Shown: positions 17,705 through 26,290, counted from the stretch's first letter. The stretch is DNA of 48,777 nucleotides from Silvibacterium sp. (GCA_019234945.1 JAFAKX010000032.1:1-48777), one strand, 5' to 3'. Program-made: numbers and translations. The notes: generated from the sequence alone by a model not told the origin.

Positions 17705-17902
17705 TCAGGCGTAGGGAATCATGCGCGCAACCTTCGCGTGGTCGGCGTCGGAGACCAGAGCGCTATGAGCCAGCTTGCGCTTGGTCTTCGTCTCCTTCGA
17801 CGTGAGGATATGGCGCATCTTGGACTGGCCGCGCAATATTTTGCCCGTGCCGGTCTTCTTGAAGCGCTTGGCTGCGCCCTTGTGTGTCTTGAGTTTGGGC
17901 AT
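17705..17902 (-). CDS. rpmI: 50S ribosomal protein L35
   Basis: The 65-residue protein [20 protein letters not shown]... is bL35, with the basic [22 protein letters not shown]-terminal half (quoted loosely). The open frame extends upstream to 17998, but the ATG at 17902 gives the standard start and has AGGAAA upstream. The usual upstream partner infC is not here; the next gene upstream is the divergent lysozyme. Confidence 0.98.
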   Translation of the reverse strand: MPKLKTHKGAAKRFKKTGTGKILRGQSKMRHILTSKETKTKRKLAHSALVSDADHAKVARMIPYA

Positions 17903-17942
17903 GGTTTTCCTGCTTGGAATCTGCGTCTTTACAGCATCTCTA

Positions 17943-17948
17943 AGTATA
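17943..17948 (-). promoter_or_regulatory. Candidate -10 box of the rpmI-rplT operon
   Basis: TATACT on the minus strand, about 41 bases upstream of the rpmI start. No convincing -35 hexamer is visible at 17 bases, so the assignment is tentative. Confidence 0.3.
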
Positions 17949-18132
17949 CGGCAATCCGCAGGCCTTGGCCAGAATGAAGTCCCAACTCCGGCTCCCAATC
18001 GTTGCGGCGGCGATTCTGACGTGAGTAACGGAGACTAAAAAAAATAGCTCCGCCGCTTTATGGCTTCGCGTGCTATGCTGGCCACCGCGGATAGACCCGC
18101 TAAGTAACGCAATTGAAAGGGGGATCGGGCTC

Positions 18133-18609
18133 ATGGGCGTGAATAACCTCACTTACAGCAAGAGCGGTTTGGCACTCACCGAGCTTTTTGAAGGAGACGT
18201 CCTCACCGCTTATCAAGACCAGAAGGGCGTGTGGACCATCGGATACGGCCATACGGCGGGGGTGCAGCCCGGTCAAAAAATCACCCAGTTGCAAGCCGAG
18301 ACATTTCTGCTGGGCGATGTCGGTACTGCGGTGAACTGCGTCAACGAGGCGGTCGAGGTCACTTTGACGCAGGCTCAGTTCGACGCCCTCGTTGACTTCA
18401 CCTTTAACCTGGGAGCGGGGAATTTCGAGGGTTCCACGCTTTTGAAGGACATCAATGCCGGAGACTTTCCTGCCGCCATTGCCCAGTTCAAACTGTGGGA
18501 TCATTGCGGCGGGGTGGTGAATGCCGGGCTTCTGAGACGCAGGAATGCCGAGGCGGCTGAGTTCGCCGGAAGCACATCCTCTTCTTCCACTCCAGCCAAC
18601 AAATCGTAA
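18133..18609 (+). CDS. Phage-type lysozyme (GH24, endolysin-like)
   Basis: A 158-residue T4-lysozyme-family enzyme that would cleave the MurNAc-GlcNAc bond of peptidoglycan. The catalytic residues Glu20, Asp29 and Thr35 (FEG, YQD and WTIGYGHT) keep exactly the spacing of E11/D20/T26 in T4 lysozyme. There is no signal peptide, so, like an endolysin, it needs help to reach the wall. The start at 18133 has AAGGGGGAT upstream; the longer frame from 18070 adds non-conserved sequence. Its stop codon directly abuts the next gene's ATG. No other phage genes surround it. Confidence 0.9.
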   Translation: MGVNNLTYSKSGLALTELFEGDVLTAYQDQKGVWTIGYGHTAGVQPGQKITQLQAETFLLGDVGTAVNCVNEAVEVTLTQAQFDALVDFTFNLGAGNFEGSTLLKDINAGDFPAAIAQFKLWDHCGGVVNAGLLRRRNAEAAEFAGSTSSSSTPANKS

Positions 18610-19089
18610 ATGGCCACTTCGATCGACGCGAGCGCACCGGGGGGACCTGAGGGCATTATCCTCGCACGCCTCGACGACCAGGCCCGATGGTACGGACGCA
18701 AAAGCAAGAGAGCGCAGCGGCTTTACAAGACAATCAAGGTCGTTGAAATCGTGGCGGCGGCGCTGATCCCCTTTCTCACCGGGCGCGCGTTCGACCATAA
18801 AGACGCGGTCATCGGCGGGCTAGGCGTGGTGATCACCGTGCTCGAAGGCATTCTGCAGCTGAACCAATATCAGCAGATCTGGACGACTTACCGGGCGACC
18901 TCCGAAGCCCTTACGCACGAGAAGTATCTCTTCCTGGCTTTGGCGGGCCCGTATGCCACAGCGGGAATAGATCCGCCGGTACTGTTGGCTGAGCGGATCG
19001 AGGCCATCATGTCGCAGGAAAACACGAAGTGGGTCTCGCTGCAGGAACAGCGCGAAAAGAAGCAGGCACCGGATTCGAAGGGCGCTTAA
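18610..19089 (+). CDS. DUF4231 (SLATT-like) two-TM protein
   Basis: The 159-residue protein matches DUF4231: an amphipathic helix (LDDQARWYGRKSKRAQRLYK), two membrane helices at about residues 46-60 and 68-86, then YRATSEALTHEKYLFLALAG and a C-terminal helix with ERIEAIMSQENTKW. DUF4231 is grouped with SLATT two-TM proteins, which are proposed pore-forming effectors in prokaryotic conflict systems. Its ATG follows the lysozyme stop with no gap and no ribosome-binding site of its own, so translation is probably coupled. Together they resemble an endolysin-holin pair; that is inference. It overlaps the TIR gene's 3' end by four bases. Confidence 0.85.
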   Translation: MATSIDASAPGGPEGIILARLDDQARWYGRKSKRAQRLYKTIKVVEIVAAALIPFLTGRAFDHKDAVIGGLGVVITVLEGILQLNQYQQIWTTYRATSEALTHEKYLFLALAGPYATAGIDPPVLLAERIEAIMSQENTKWVSLQEQREKKQAPDSKGA

Positions 19090-20144
19090 GGCTGTTGGCG
19101 CTCGAAAGTGTACTGGAAGTCGCTGGTCCTGGGGCTCGAATTTGGGTCCGGCGAAAAAGTATTGCGAACGGTGACGCGCAGATTTTCGCCCGCCGGTTCG
19201 ATCGTAATATCCACGACTCTGTTCTCGTTTGTGTCGCGAGGAGTGAAACGCGGCTTCCACTGGCTGGTGCCACGGCCGTCCTGCAGAACCAAGGGGTGCG
19301 TTGCCCAGGGACACTGGCCCTGAGGGCATTGACCGACCGGCTGGACATTATAAGTGGGGCCGGAGCCGCTGATGCGCAGCATAATGAGCGAGTCTGCGTT
19401 GCCGACCGGTGAGGTATTGCGCCAGGCGCCCTCCAGGATAATGGTCTGCCCTGTGCCGGATGCGCCGGAAGAGCTGGTTGCCACTCGGCCCGGTTCAGGC
19501 TTGCGGCCCGCAATGAAGTAGGCGATGACCCCGAGGAACAGGACGACGGCGATCCCTGCCACGATGAGCGTCGTGCGTGATTTCGCCGCCGAAGGAGCAG
19601 AGGATGGATCAGTCGAAACTGGCGGCGGAAGCTGAACCGGCACCGCCGCGTGGACCGGCTGGGTTTCGGTCGCCGGGCTGGTGGTGACGTATTGCTTCAG
19701 CGCATCGACCAGCAGATTCACATCGGAGTCCCAGCGGGCATGGGATATCTCGACGCTGTTGCGATAGGCGAGGTCCTTGATGTTGTCGGGCAGCTGGTCG
19801 GGATGCGGCATCCGCGCTTCATGGACCAGCACCGGAATAACGGCGATGTTGCGCGCCAGCGCTGAGGCAACTTCGAGGCGGACAAAGTCAACGGGATCGT
19901 CGAGCCGGCGCTTGCCATCAGAGCCGGTGATATTGGCCCATTGGGGCCCCAACAGCGCAAGGAAGACGCCGCAGCCGGCAACGTTGTCGTCGATGGCTTT
20001 GCGGAAATCGAGGCCCGGTGCGATTCCGGCGACGTCCATAAAAACCGCATTTTTGCCGTAGACGCGAACGAGGTCGTCGTAGAGCCTTCCTGCTTCGCCT
20101 TCAGAGTCGTCACGCCGGTAGCTGATGAAGATAGAGTGCCGCAC
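19086..20144 (-). CDS. TIR domain protein with one TM helix and C-terminal beta domain
   Basis: Residues about 3-150 form a TIR domain: FISYRRDDSEGEAGRLYDDL, VFMDVAGIAPGLDF, FLALLGPQW and FVRLEVASALARNIAVIPVL, where the glutamate in VRLEV is the likely NADase-type catalytic position. A Pro/Ala-rich linker leads to a membrane helix near 192-215 (LIVAGIAVVLFLGVIAYFIA). The last 110 residues look beta-rich (LEGAWRNTSPVG, VVDITIEPAGENLRVTVRN) and would be periplasmic if the TIR is cytoplasmic. I chose the GTG at 20144, with GGAGGA 11 bases upstream, over a TTG at 20234 that has none. It is convergent with the lysozyme-DUF4231 pair. Confidence 0.85.
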   Translation of the reverse strand: MRHSIFISYRRDDSEGEAGRLYDDLVRVYGKNAVFMDVAGIAPGLDFRKAIDDNVAGCGVFLALLGPQWANITGSDGKRRLDDPVDFVRLEVASALARNIAVIPVLVHEARMPHPDQLPDNIKDLAYRNSVEISHARWDSDVNLLVDALKQYVTTSPATETQPVHAAVPVQLPPPVSTDPSSAPSAAKSRTTLIVAGIAVVLFLGVIAYFIAGRKPEPGRVATSSSGASGTGQTIILEGAWRNTSPVGNADSLIMLRISGSGPTYNVQPVGQCPQGQCPWATHPLVLQDGRGTSQWKPRFTPRDTNENRVVDITIEPAGENLRVTVRNTFSPDPNSSPRTSDFQYTFERQQP

Positions 20145-20336
20145 CCGAGTTGTTTCCTCCAGCGCTGCAGAAGCAAATGAACGTGTTGATCTTGCAGCCG
20201 TCGTCAGGATAGGCGGAGACGCGCGGTTCGGCAATGCTTAACGAGTGACTCGATTCTCAAGTCTGAAAAGACCGGGAAGCGAGGCCACAATTCACCGCAG
20301 TTCATCATGAGCGGCGCACTCACAACTGAGCATCGC

Positions 20337-20422
20337 GTTTTTCACCACGAAGGACACAGAAGGCACAGCAGCAGAAGCAATTGCTTCACCGCCAAGACGC
20401 AAAGGGACGCCAAGAGACGCAA
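20337..20422. repeat. Dispersed repeat of the GACGCAAAG/GACACAGAG type, copy 1
   Basis: The non-coding stretch between the TIR gene and rpoD (20145-20524) holds CACCACGAAGGACACAG, then CCGCCAAGACGCAAAGG and GACGCCAAGAGACGCAAGG. A related stretch occurs at 45636-45750. Sequences like these are scattered in many bacterial genomes (from memory); no coding frame spans it. Confidence 0.55.
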
Positions 20423-20479
20423 GGAACCAACTGTCCGAGAATCCGGACGTGGGCACCCAGCAGATTCGCCACAAAAGGG

Positions 20480-20507
20480 AAAGAGGCTGCCTAGCGGCAG
20501 CCTCTTT
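20480..20507 (-). terminator. rpoD: Rho-independent terminator of rpoD
   Basis: A perfect 12-bp stem, AAAGAGGCTGCC (20480-20491) and GGCAGCCTCTTT (20496-20507), with a four-base loop, 18 bases after the rpoD stop. Read leftward the stem ends in TTT and continues CCCTTTTG. Confidence 0.85.
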
Positions 20508-20524
20508 CATTGGAGGAATCGAGC

Positions 20525-22213
20525 TTACTCGGTTACGGTGTCCACAAACGCCTTCAGCTTGCGTGAGCGCGAGGGATGGCGTAGCTTTCGTAGCGCTTTC
20601 GCCTCGATTTGGCGGATGCGCTCGCGGGTGACCTGGAAGCTCTGGCCAACCTCTTCGAGCGTGTGCTCGGAGCCGTCTTCGAGGCCGAAGCGCATCTTGA
20701 TGACGCGCTCTTCGCGGGGCGTAAGCGTGCGCAGCACCTGCGAAGTGTACTCCTTCAGGTTCACGCTGATCACGGCGTCGGAAGGCGAGACCGCCTGGCG
20801 GTCTTCGATGAAGTCGCCGAGGTGCGAATCTTCCTCTTCGCCGATCGGAGTCTCAAGAGAGATGGGCTCCTGTGCGATCTTAAGGACCTTGCGGACCTTC
20901 GCGACGGGGATATCCATGCGGCGCGCGATCTCCTCCGAGGTAGGCTCACGGCCGAGCTCCTGCACCAGTTGGCGCGAGGTGCGGATGAGCTTGTTGATGG
21001 TCTCGATCATGTGCACCGGGATACGGATTGTTCTTGCCTGGTCGGCAATAGCGCGCGTAATCGCCTGACGGATCCACCAGGTGGCGTAGGTCGAGAATTT
21101 GTAACCGCGGCGGTATTCAAATTTGTCGACCGCCTTCATGAGGCCGATGTTGCCTTCCTGAATCAGGTCGAGGAACTGCAGGCCGCGATTCGTGTATTTT
21201 TTCGCGATTGAGACCACGAGGCGCAGGTTGGCTTCGATGAGCTCACGCTTCGCGTGCTCGGCGTCCATGTCGCCCTGGATCATCTCGCGCTGCGTGCGCT
21301 TGAGGTCGGCGATCGAAACACCGGCATCCTGCTCGAGCTTTTCGAGGTCGATCCGGCAATTCTTCTGCTGGCGGCGGTACTCCTTCTTCAGCTCTTCGCT
21401 CTTCGACTGGTCGTACTTCTGGTCGAGGGTGCGGATCTGTCGCTCGAGTGTTCGCATTACGTCGACGGTCTTGTTGACCTTGTCGAGGAGCCGCTTGCGC
21501 TCCTGATTGGTGTATTTGAGCTCGCGCACGATGCGCGATACCAGCACCTTTTCCCGGGCGATGGCCCAACGCGTCTTGCGGTATTCGCGCGCCTTTGCCT
21601 TGGGGTTGATGGTCGCCAGCTTTTCCTCGAGCGCCGCAGCCTTTTTCTGGTGCTTCACAAGCGCGTCGACCCGGGCGACAGTCTGGCGCACGCGCGCCTG
21701 CAGTACCTCTTCGGTGATCTCTTCTTCGTCGAAGATGACCACTTCCTTGATGTTGCGCACGCCGCGCTTCAGGTCTTCGCCGAGCGCAATGATTTCGCGG
21801 ATCACGATGGAGGAGCGCGAAATCGCCTTCATCACGCGCATCTGGCCGCGCTCGATGCGCTTGGCGATTTCAACCTCGCCCTCGCGAGTCAGCAGCGGCA
21901 CAGTTCCCATCTCGCGCAGGTACATGCGGACGGGGTCGTTGGTTTTTTCGAGGGTACCCGGCGTCAGGTCGAGTTCTACGTCCTCGCCCTCTTCGCCCTC
22001 GGTCTCAAAGGCATCTCCGCCCAGCTTGGGGCCACCCTCGAGCAGGTCAATTCCCTGGGTACCGATGGTGGTGATAAGATCATCGAGATCGTCGGGCGAC
22101 TGCATGTCACCTGGGAGCAGGTCGTTGATCTCACCGTAGGTCAGGTAACCCTTTTCCTTGCCCGTATCGATCAGTTTCTGAATGTCGTCTTCGTATTTAT
22201 CTTCAATAGCCAA
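20525..22213 (-). CDS. rpoD: RNA polymerase primary sigma factor (sigma-70)
   Basis: A 562-residue housekeeping sigma factor. Region 1.1 is residues about 1-60 ([20 protein letters not shown]), region 1.2 near 90-125 ([20 protein letters not shown]), then a long coiled non-conserved region. Regions 2.1-2.4 are near 325-400 ([37 protein letters not shown]), region 3 near 405-480 and region 4 near 490-555 with the helix-turn-helix [20 protein letters not shown]. The start is TTG (22213); upstream in frame there is no ATG, GTG or TTG before a stop, so TTG appears genuine. It ends the cysS-dnaG-rpoD block. Confidence 0.97.
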   Translation of the reverse strand: MAIEDKYEDDIQKLIDTGKEKGYLTYGEINDLLPGDMQSPDDLDDLITTIGTQGIDLLEGGPKLGGDAFETEGEEGEDVELDLTPGTLEKTNDPVRMYLREMGTVPLLTREGEVEIAKRIERGQMRVMKAISRSSIVIREIIALGEDLKRGVRNIKEVVIFDEEEITEEVLQARVRQTVARVDALVKHQKKAAALEEKLATINPKAKAREYRKTRWAIAREKVLVSRIVRELKYTNQERKRLLDKVNKTVDVMRTLERQIRTLDQKYDQSKSEELKKEYRRQQKNCRIDLEKLEQDAGVSIADLKRTQREMIQGDMDAEHAKRELIEANLRLVVSIAKKYTNRGLQFLDLIQEGNIGLMKAVDKFEYRRGYKFSTYATWWIRQAITRAIADQARTIRIPVHMIETINKLIRTSRQLVQELGREPTSEEIARRMDIPVAKVRKVLKIAQEPISLETPIGEEEDSHLGDFIEDRQAVSPSDAVISVNLKEYTSQVLRTLTPREERVIKMRFGLEDGSEHTLEEVGQSFQVTRERIRQIEAKALRKLRHPSRSRKLKAFVDTVTE

Positions 22214-22501
22214 GCGCGTCTCGTCTCCCGCGTCGAATGTGTTCGGATCTGTCTGTCTGCCTGGGTTGGACGAAGTGCGGTCGGGGCCATTGAGGCATTA
22301 TCCCAAAGCGAAGCTATGTCGCTGGGCGAAAGGCGCACGTCCACCGAAGACTTACAGAATATCACGCCGGGGCGCCAAGCTCATCAATAAATCAGCGCTC
22401 CCGAGCCGGATTTTCAGTTGATTTCTGGCCAGATCCTCAATCACTTAGATGGGGCACGTGGCCGTTTCGTTTCAGATTCTCCAAGTTCAGCGGCTGCTTG
22501 C

Positions 22502-22675
22502 CTATTGGTGGGATATCGCAAAAACCAGGAACCCGATCACACCAAAGACCACCATAAGCACGCCGAGCAAAAGCCCCCCGATAATCAGGTTGGCCATCCG
22601 TTGCTGTTCGGGGCGGGGATGTGTGATGCCAAACGTGGCTATGAAGGTCTCGGTGAGCCAGGAGAGAATTTTCAA
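22502..22675 (-). CDS. Small single-TM protein, 57 aa, TTG start
   Basis: A short frame between dnaG and rpoD begins KILSWLTETFIATFGITHPR after a TTG start at 22675 and ends with a clear membrane helix (LIIGGLLLGVLMVVFGVIGF, about residues 33-53) and SHQ. An in-frame stop lies four codons before the TTG, so the start window is narrow; an internal ATG would leave only about 30 residues. The amphipathic-then-hydrophobic order is convincing, but no family is recognised and the ribosome-binding site is weak (AGG). Possibly an unannotated small membrane protein of the operon. Confidence 0.5.
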   Translation of the reverse strand: MKILSWLTETFIATFGITHPRPEQQRMANLIIGGLLLGVLMVVFGVIGFLVFAISHQ

Positions 22676-22752
22676 GGGAGTTTCTGCCTAAGATCAGAAT
22701 ACGTCATCTACACCGAGCTCGTAATTTGCTTTGAACCAATAAGTTGGGCCAG

Positions 22753-24525
22753 TTAATCGAGTTCACGGAGTCGGCGGGCCGTCTCCTGTATCTGCCGAGT
22801 CAGCGTCAGGACCCCTTCTGTATCTCCATTGCGCTCGGCGGTTTGCAGTTCGGCGCGAAGCTGCCATTGCTGCTGCTCGAGTGAGCTTCGCCGGATGGTC
22901 GAGATGGCCTCATCCACATTCGAAGGGTCTGGATCAGCGCCGTGGACCGAGACAAAGACGCCGGCGAGGAGCTGGCGATAGGCGGGATCGGCGAGCGATT
23001 GCAGAGGGTCGGAGCCATCTGGACGCGTGTGGAGCTGTTTAAGGATTTCTTGCACATCGGCGCGCATTCTGGCGAAGTCGGACTCATGTTCACGGTAAGC
23101 GGCTTCGGCCACGCGGAAAACCTCACTGTTTTGAGGCGACGAAAACGCCTGCAGCAGGATTTGTTCGGCGCGGGTGAGCGAGGAGGATTGGGCGGAGATC
23201 GAATCGCGGCGTTTGGTCGCTGCTTCTCTCAGTTCCTGGCGGAGGAGCACTGAGTCGATGCCGAGCTTCTGGGCGGCATCCGAGGCGAACTCGTCGCGGG
23301 CGATGCGGCTGGGCATCCGCCGGATGTGCGGCAGCAGAAAGTTGAGTGCCTTGATCTTGGCTTCCGGTGTGTGGGGCGGAAAGAGCTGGCGGGCGCGGTC
23401 GAGGAGGTAGTCCTGGTGGCGGCGGGCTCCGCGCAGGGCGGCGGCGTATTCCTTTGAGCCGCGCTCGCGGATGTAGCGGTCAGGGTCGAGGCCACCTTCG
23501 AGAGCGACCACCTTTACCTCGAATCCCTCTTCGGTGAGTAGGGCGATGGATTTCTCGGCAGCGTTGGCTCCGGCGGTGTCAGGGTCGAAGTTGACGATGG
23601 TGCGAGTGGTGTAGCGGCTCAGCAGACGAACCTGGGCTTCGGTGAAGGCAGTTCCGCTGGTGGCAAGCACGTTGGTAAATCCGGCGAGAGAAGCCGAGAT
23701 GCAGTCCATCTGGCCTTCGACGAGGATCGCGAAATTGGCTTCGCGGATGGGCTGGCGCGCTTTGTCGAGGTTGAAGAGGACGTTGCCCTTGGTGTAGAGC
23801 GGCGTTTCGGGCGAGTTGAGGTACTTCGGGCCGGCCTTTTCGCCGCTTTCGAGGGCCCGGGCGGTGAAGGCAATGATTCGGCCAGACTCGTTAGCGATCG
23901 GGAAGGTGATGCGCTTTCGGAAGCGTGAGTAGAGCGGCCCGGGCGAGCCATCCTCCTGCGGTTTGAAGGAGAAGAGCCCGGAGGCGCGCAGCGTCTCGAT
24001 GTCGGCAACGGATTGGAGGCGATCGCGCAGGGCGTGGAAGGACTCGGGCGCATAGCCGATGCGGAATTTGGCGATGCCCTCGTCGGTCAGGCCGCGGCCG
24101 GTGAGGTATTCGCGGGCCAGCGCGCCTTCGGGCGACCGAAGCTGCTGCTCGAACCACGCGGTAGCGATCTCGTGCAGTTCGATCAGCTTGCCGCGCTGGC
24201 GACCTTCGGCGGCTTCTTCGGGAGACGAGAACTCCCGCTTCGGCAGTGGGATGCCGCACTTGATGGCGACGGTTTTGACCGCTTCGGGAAAGCTGACGTT
24301 CTCGATCTTCTTGATGAAGGAAAAGACGTCTCCGGTCTCGTGACAGCCGAAGCAGTAGTAGAACTGCCGACTGACGTTGACTGAGAACGACGGAGTTTTT
24401 TCCGAGTGGAACGGACAAAGTCCGGTGTAGTTCTGCGCTCCGGCCTTCTTGAGGCGGACGTATTCGCCGACGATTTTGAGGATGTCCGCCTGTTGTTTTA
24501 CGGTCTGGGCGAAGTTGTCAGGCAT
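22753..24525 (-). CDS. dnaG: DNA primase
   Basis: DnaG makes RNA primers at the replication fork. The N-terminal zinc site is C37-x2-H40 and C58-x2-C61 (CPFH ... CFGC). The catalytic TOPRIM core has the EGQMD motif near 265 and FDPDTAGANAAEKS near 315, with the acidic metal ligands present. The C-terminal 150 residues form the helicase-binding helical region (SLTRAEQILLQAF). Length 590 is normal. The start has AGGAACG upstream and lies 24 bases after the cysS stop. Confidence 0.97.
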   Translation of the reverse strand: MPDNFAQTVKQQADILKIVGEYVRLKKAGAQNYTGLCPFHSEKTPSFSVNVSRQFYYCFGCHETGDVFSFIKKIENVSFPEAVKTVAIKCGIPLPKREFSSPEEAAEGRQRGKLIELHEIATAWFEQQLRSPEGALAREYLTGRGLTDEGIAKFRIGYAPESFHALRDRLQSVADIETLRASGLFSFKPQEDGSPGPLYSRFRKRITFPIANESGRIIAFTARALESGEKAGPKYLNSPETPLYTKGNVLFNLDKARQPIREANFAILVEGQMDCISASLAGFTNVLATSGTAFTEAQVRLLSRYTTRTIVNFDPDTAGANAAEKSIALLTEEGFEVKVVALEGGLDPDRYIRERGSKEYAAALRGARRHQDYLLDRARQLFPPHTPEAKIKALNFLLPHIRRMPSRIARDEFASDAAQKLGIDSVLLRQELREAATKRRDSISAQSSSLTRAEQILLQAFSSPQNSEVFRVAEAAYREHESDFARMRADVQEILKQLHTRPDGSDPLQSLADPAYRQLLAGVFVSVHGADPDPSNVDEAISTIRRSSLEQQQWQLRAELQTAERNGDTEGVLTLTRQIQETARRLRELD

Positions 24526-24549
24526 GCCTAGCGTTCCTGATCCCGGACG

Positions 24550-26028
24550 CTATTTCCGCTTCCAGCGAACGCCGTCCTTGGAGTCCTCGATGACGATGCC
24601 CTTCTCTGCCAGTTCGTTGCGGATCTGGTCGGCGAGGGCGAAGTTGCGGGCGCGCTTGGCCTGGGTTCGTTTGTCGACCAGAGCCTGAATCTTTTCGTCG
24701 CTGAGGTCGCGCTGGGCGAGGAGTTCAGGGGCGGCCTGGTCGAGGCGACCTTCGCGCTCGGCCCAGTCGAGGGCGAAACGGGTCCACTCGGCATCGTGAT
24801 CTTCAAGGACGGCAAAAACCTTATCGAACCGGCTGAGAACTTCAAGAATTTGCGGGACGTTCTCTGCGCCGAGGGTGCCGGCATCCATGGCGGCGTTGGC
24901 GGCGCGGACGAGGTCGAAGATGGCGGCCCGGGCCTCGGCGGTGTTGAGGTCGTTCGCGAGGGCTTCGCAGAAGGCATGGCCGGCGCGGACAGTCTCGGCG
25001 GCGAGGTCGGCGTTCGGCGCGGACACGGTGGGGGCGGTGCGAACCCGCTGGTGGAAGGTGCGCAGGCGGTCGATGGCGCCAGTCTCGGCAGCGAGTCCCT
25101 CGAAGGTGAAGTTGAGCTGCTGGCGGTAGGGGACGGAGATAAGCAGCATCCGGATGGCCGAGGCCTTATATCCCTTGAGCAGCAGGTCGCGGAGGGTGTA
25201 GAAGTTGCCCTCGGACTTCGACATCTTCCGACCTTCGACGAGCAGGAAGCGGACGTGGAACCAGTGGCGAGCGAACGTGGTGTGCGAGGCTGACTCGGAC
25301 TGGGCGATTTCGTTTTCATGGTGGGGGAACATCAGGTCCTCTCCCCCGGCGTGGAGGTCGAACTCGTCCCCGAGGTATTCGGTGGCCATGGCGGAGCACT
25401 CGATGTGCCAGCCGGGTCGGCCGGGGCCCAGCTCGGTCTGCCAGTGGTACTCACCATCCTTGGGGGACTTCCAGAGGGCGAAGTCGCGGGCGGAGTCCTT
25501 GTCGTACTCGTCGACGTCGACGCGGGCGCCGTCGGTGATGCCGGTGAAGTCCTTCCTAGAGAGCTTCCCGTAGCCCGGGAAGGCGGCGATGCGGAAGTAC
25601 CACGAACCATCGTCGGTGCGATAGGCACAGTTCTGCTCGGCCAGCTTCTCGATAAGGGCGACCATCGACGGAATGTGCTCGGTGGCGCGGGCGATGATCT
25701 CGGGCTTCTCGACCTGGAGAGCATCGAGGTCTTCAAAGAAGGCCTTCTCGTAGCGGGGGGTGTATACGCCGATGGGGACCCCGGCTGCGGCGGCGTTGCG
25801 GATGATCTTGTCGTCGACGTCGGTGATGTTCATGACGTGGCGGGTGGCCATGCCCTGGAGGCGGAGGAAGCGACGGAGAACGTCGACCTGGAGGAAGGTG
25901 CGAAAGTTCCCGATGTGGCCGTAGTCGTAAACGGTGGGCCCGCAGGCGTACATGCGGACGGCCCGGCCGTCGACGGGGGCGAGTTCTTCGACGCGTCCGG
26001 AGAGGGTATTGAAGAGTCGGATGGTCAT
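24550..26028 (-). CDS. cysS: Cysteinyl-tRNA synthetase
   Basis: A class I synthetase of 492 residues. The HIGH-type motif is GHIGN in ACGPTVYDYGHIGNFRTF, and the zinc ligands include the cysteine of ACGPT, the cysteine of WHIECSAM and the HAGGED histidine. The KMSKS loop is present as RKMSKSEGNF. The C-terminal DALR-like helical domain follows. The upstream neighbour is repeat module copy 2, whose G-rich end lies 65-90 bases from the start codon; the promoter must lie within or next to it. Confidence 0.97.
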   Translation of the reverse strand: MTIRLFNTLSGRVEELAPVDGRAVRMYACGPTVYDYGHIGNFRTFLQVDVLRRFLRLQGMATRHVMNITDVDDKIIRNAAAAGVPIGVYTPRYEKAFFEDLDALQVEKPEIIARATEHIPSMVALIEKLAEQNCAYRTDDGSWYFRIAAFPGYGKLSRKDFTGITDGARVDVDEYDKDSARDFALWKSPKDGEYHWQTELGPGRPGWHIECSAMATEYLGDEFDLHAGGEDLMFPHHENEIAQSESASHTTFARHWFHVRFLLVEGRKMSKSEGNFYTLRDLLLKGYKASAIRMLLISVPYRQQLNFTFEGLAAETGAIDRLRTFHQRVRTAPTVSAPNADLAAETVRAGHAFCEALANDLNTAEARAAIFDLVRAANAAMDAGTLGAENVPQILEVLSRFDKVFAVLEDHDAEWTRFALDWAEREGRLDQAAPELLAQRDLSDEKIQALVDKRTQAKRARNFALADQIRNELAEKGIVIEDSKDGVRWKRK

Positions 26029-26092
26029 TCTTGCAGCTATTTCCCTGCCGATTCTATCCGGTTCCCGTTTGGGGCGTCACGGAGAATGGCCG

Positions 26093-26290
26093 GCGCCCCC
26101 TCCCCCTCCCCCAGTTTCGAGGCTCATTTTGTAATCCATTCATTGTGATGGGTTTGCCGGGCTGCCGTTGTAATCCATTCATTCTATTAGCAGGAGTTGT
26201 AAGCCATTCTCGGGACGAGAGTTATTTCTAGAAGAGTGACGCTGTGTTGTAAGCCATTCATTTCATTGGTGCAGTGTGTAATCCATTGTT
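26093..26290 (-). repeat. Intergenic repeat module, copy 2 (inverted)
   Basis: On the minus strand the elements AATGG(A/C)TTACA appear at 26287, 26259, 26209, 26179 and 26140 (first base on minus), spaced 28, 50, 30 and 39 bases, nearly the same as the last five elements of copy 1 (29, 49, 30, 39). The array then runs into GAAACTGGGGG and further G5 tracts (GGGGGAGGGGGAGGGGG), as copy 1 runs into GGAAACCCGGGGGAGGGG. Two elements have C at the variable base. The right end overlaps the last ten codons of the small gene at 26258-26626. Confidence 0.85.

Noticed and set aside
18070-19089. Prophage
   Set aside because: Only lysozyme and a two-TM gene are phage-like; no integrase, structural or replication genes or attachment sites nearby.
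21254-22390. Long rightward open frame of 378 residues
   Set aside because: Antisense to rpoD; it arises from the codon bias of the GC-rich sense gene.
25318-26148. Rightward open frame of 276 residues
   Set aside because: Antisense to cysS, Val/Gly/Glu-rich and without motifs.
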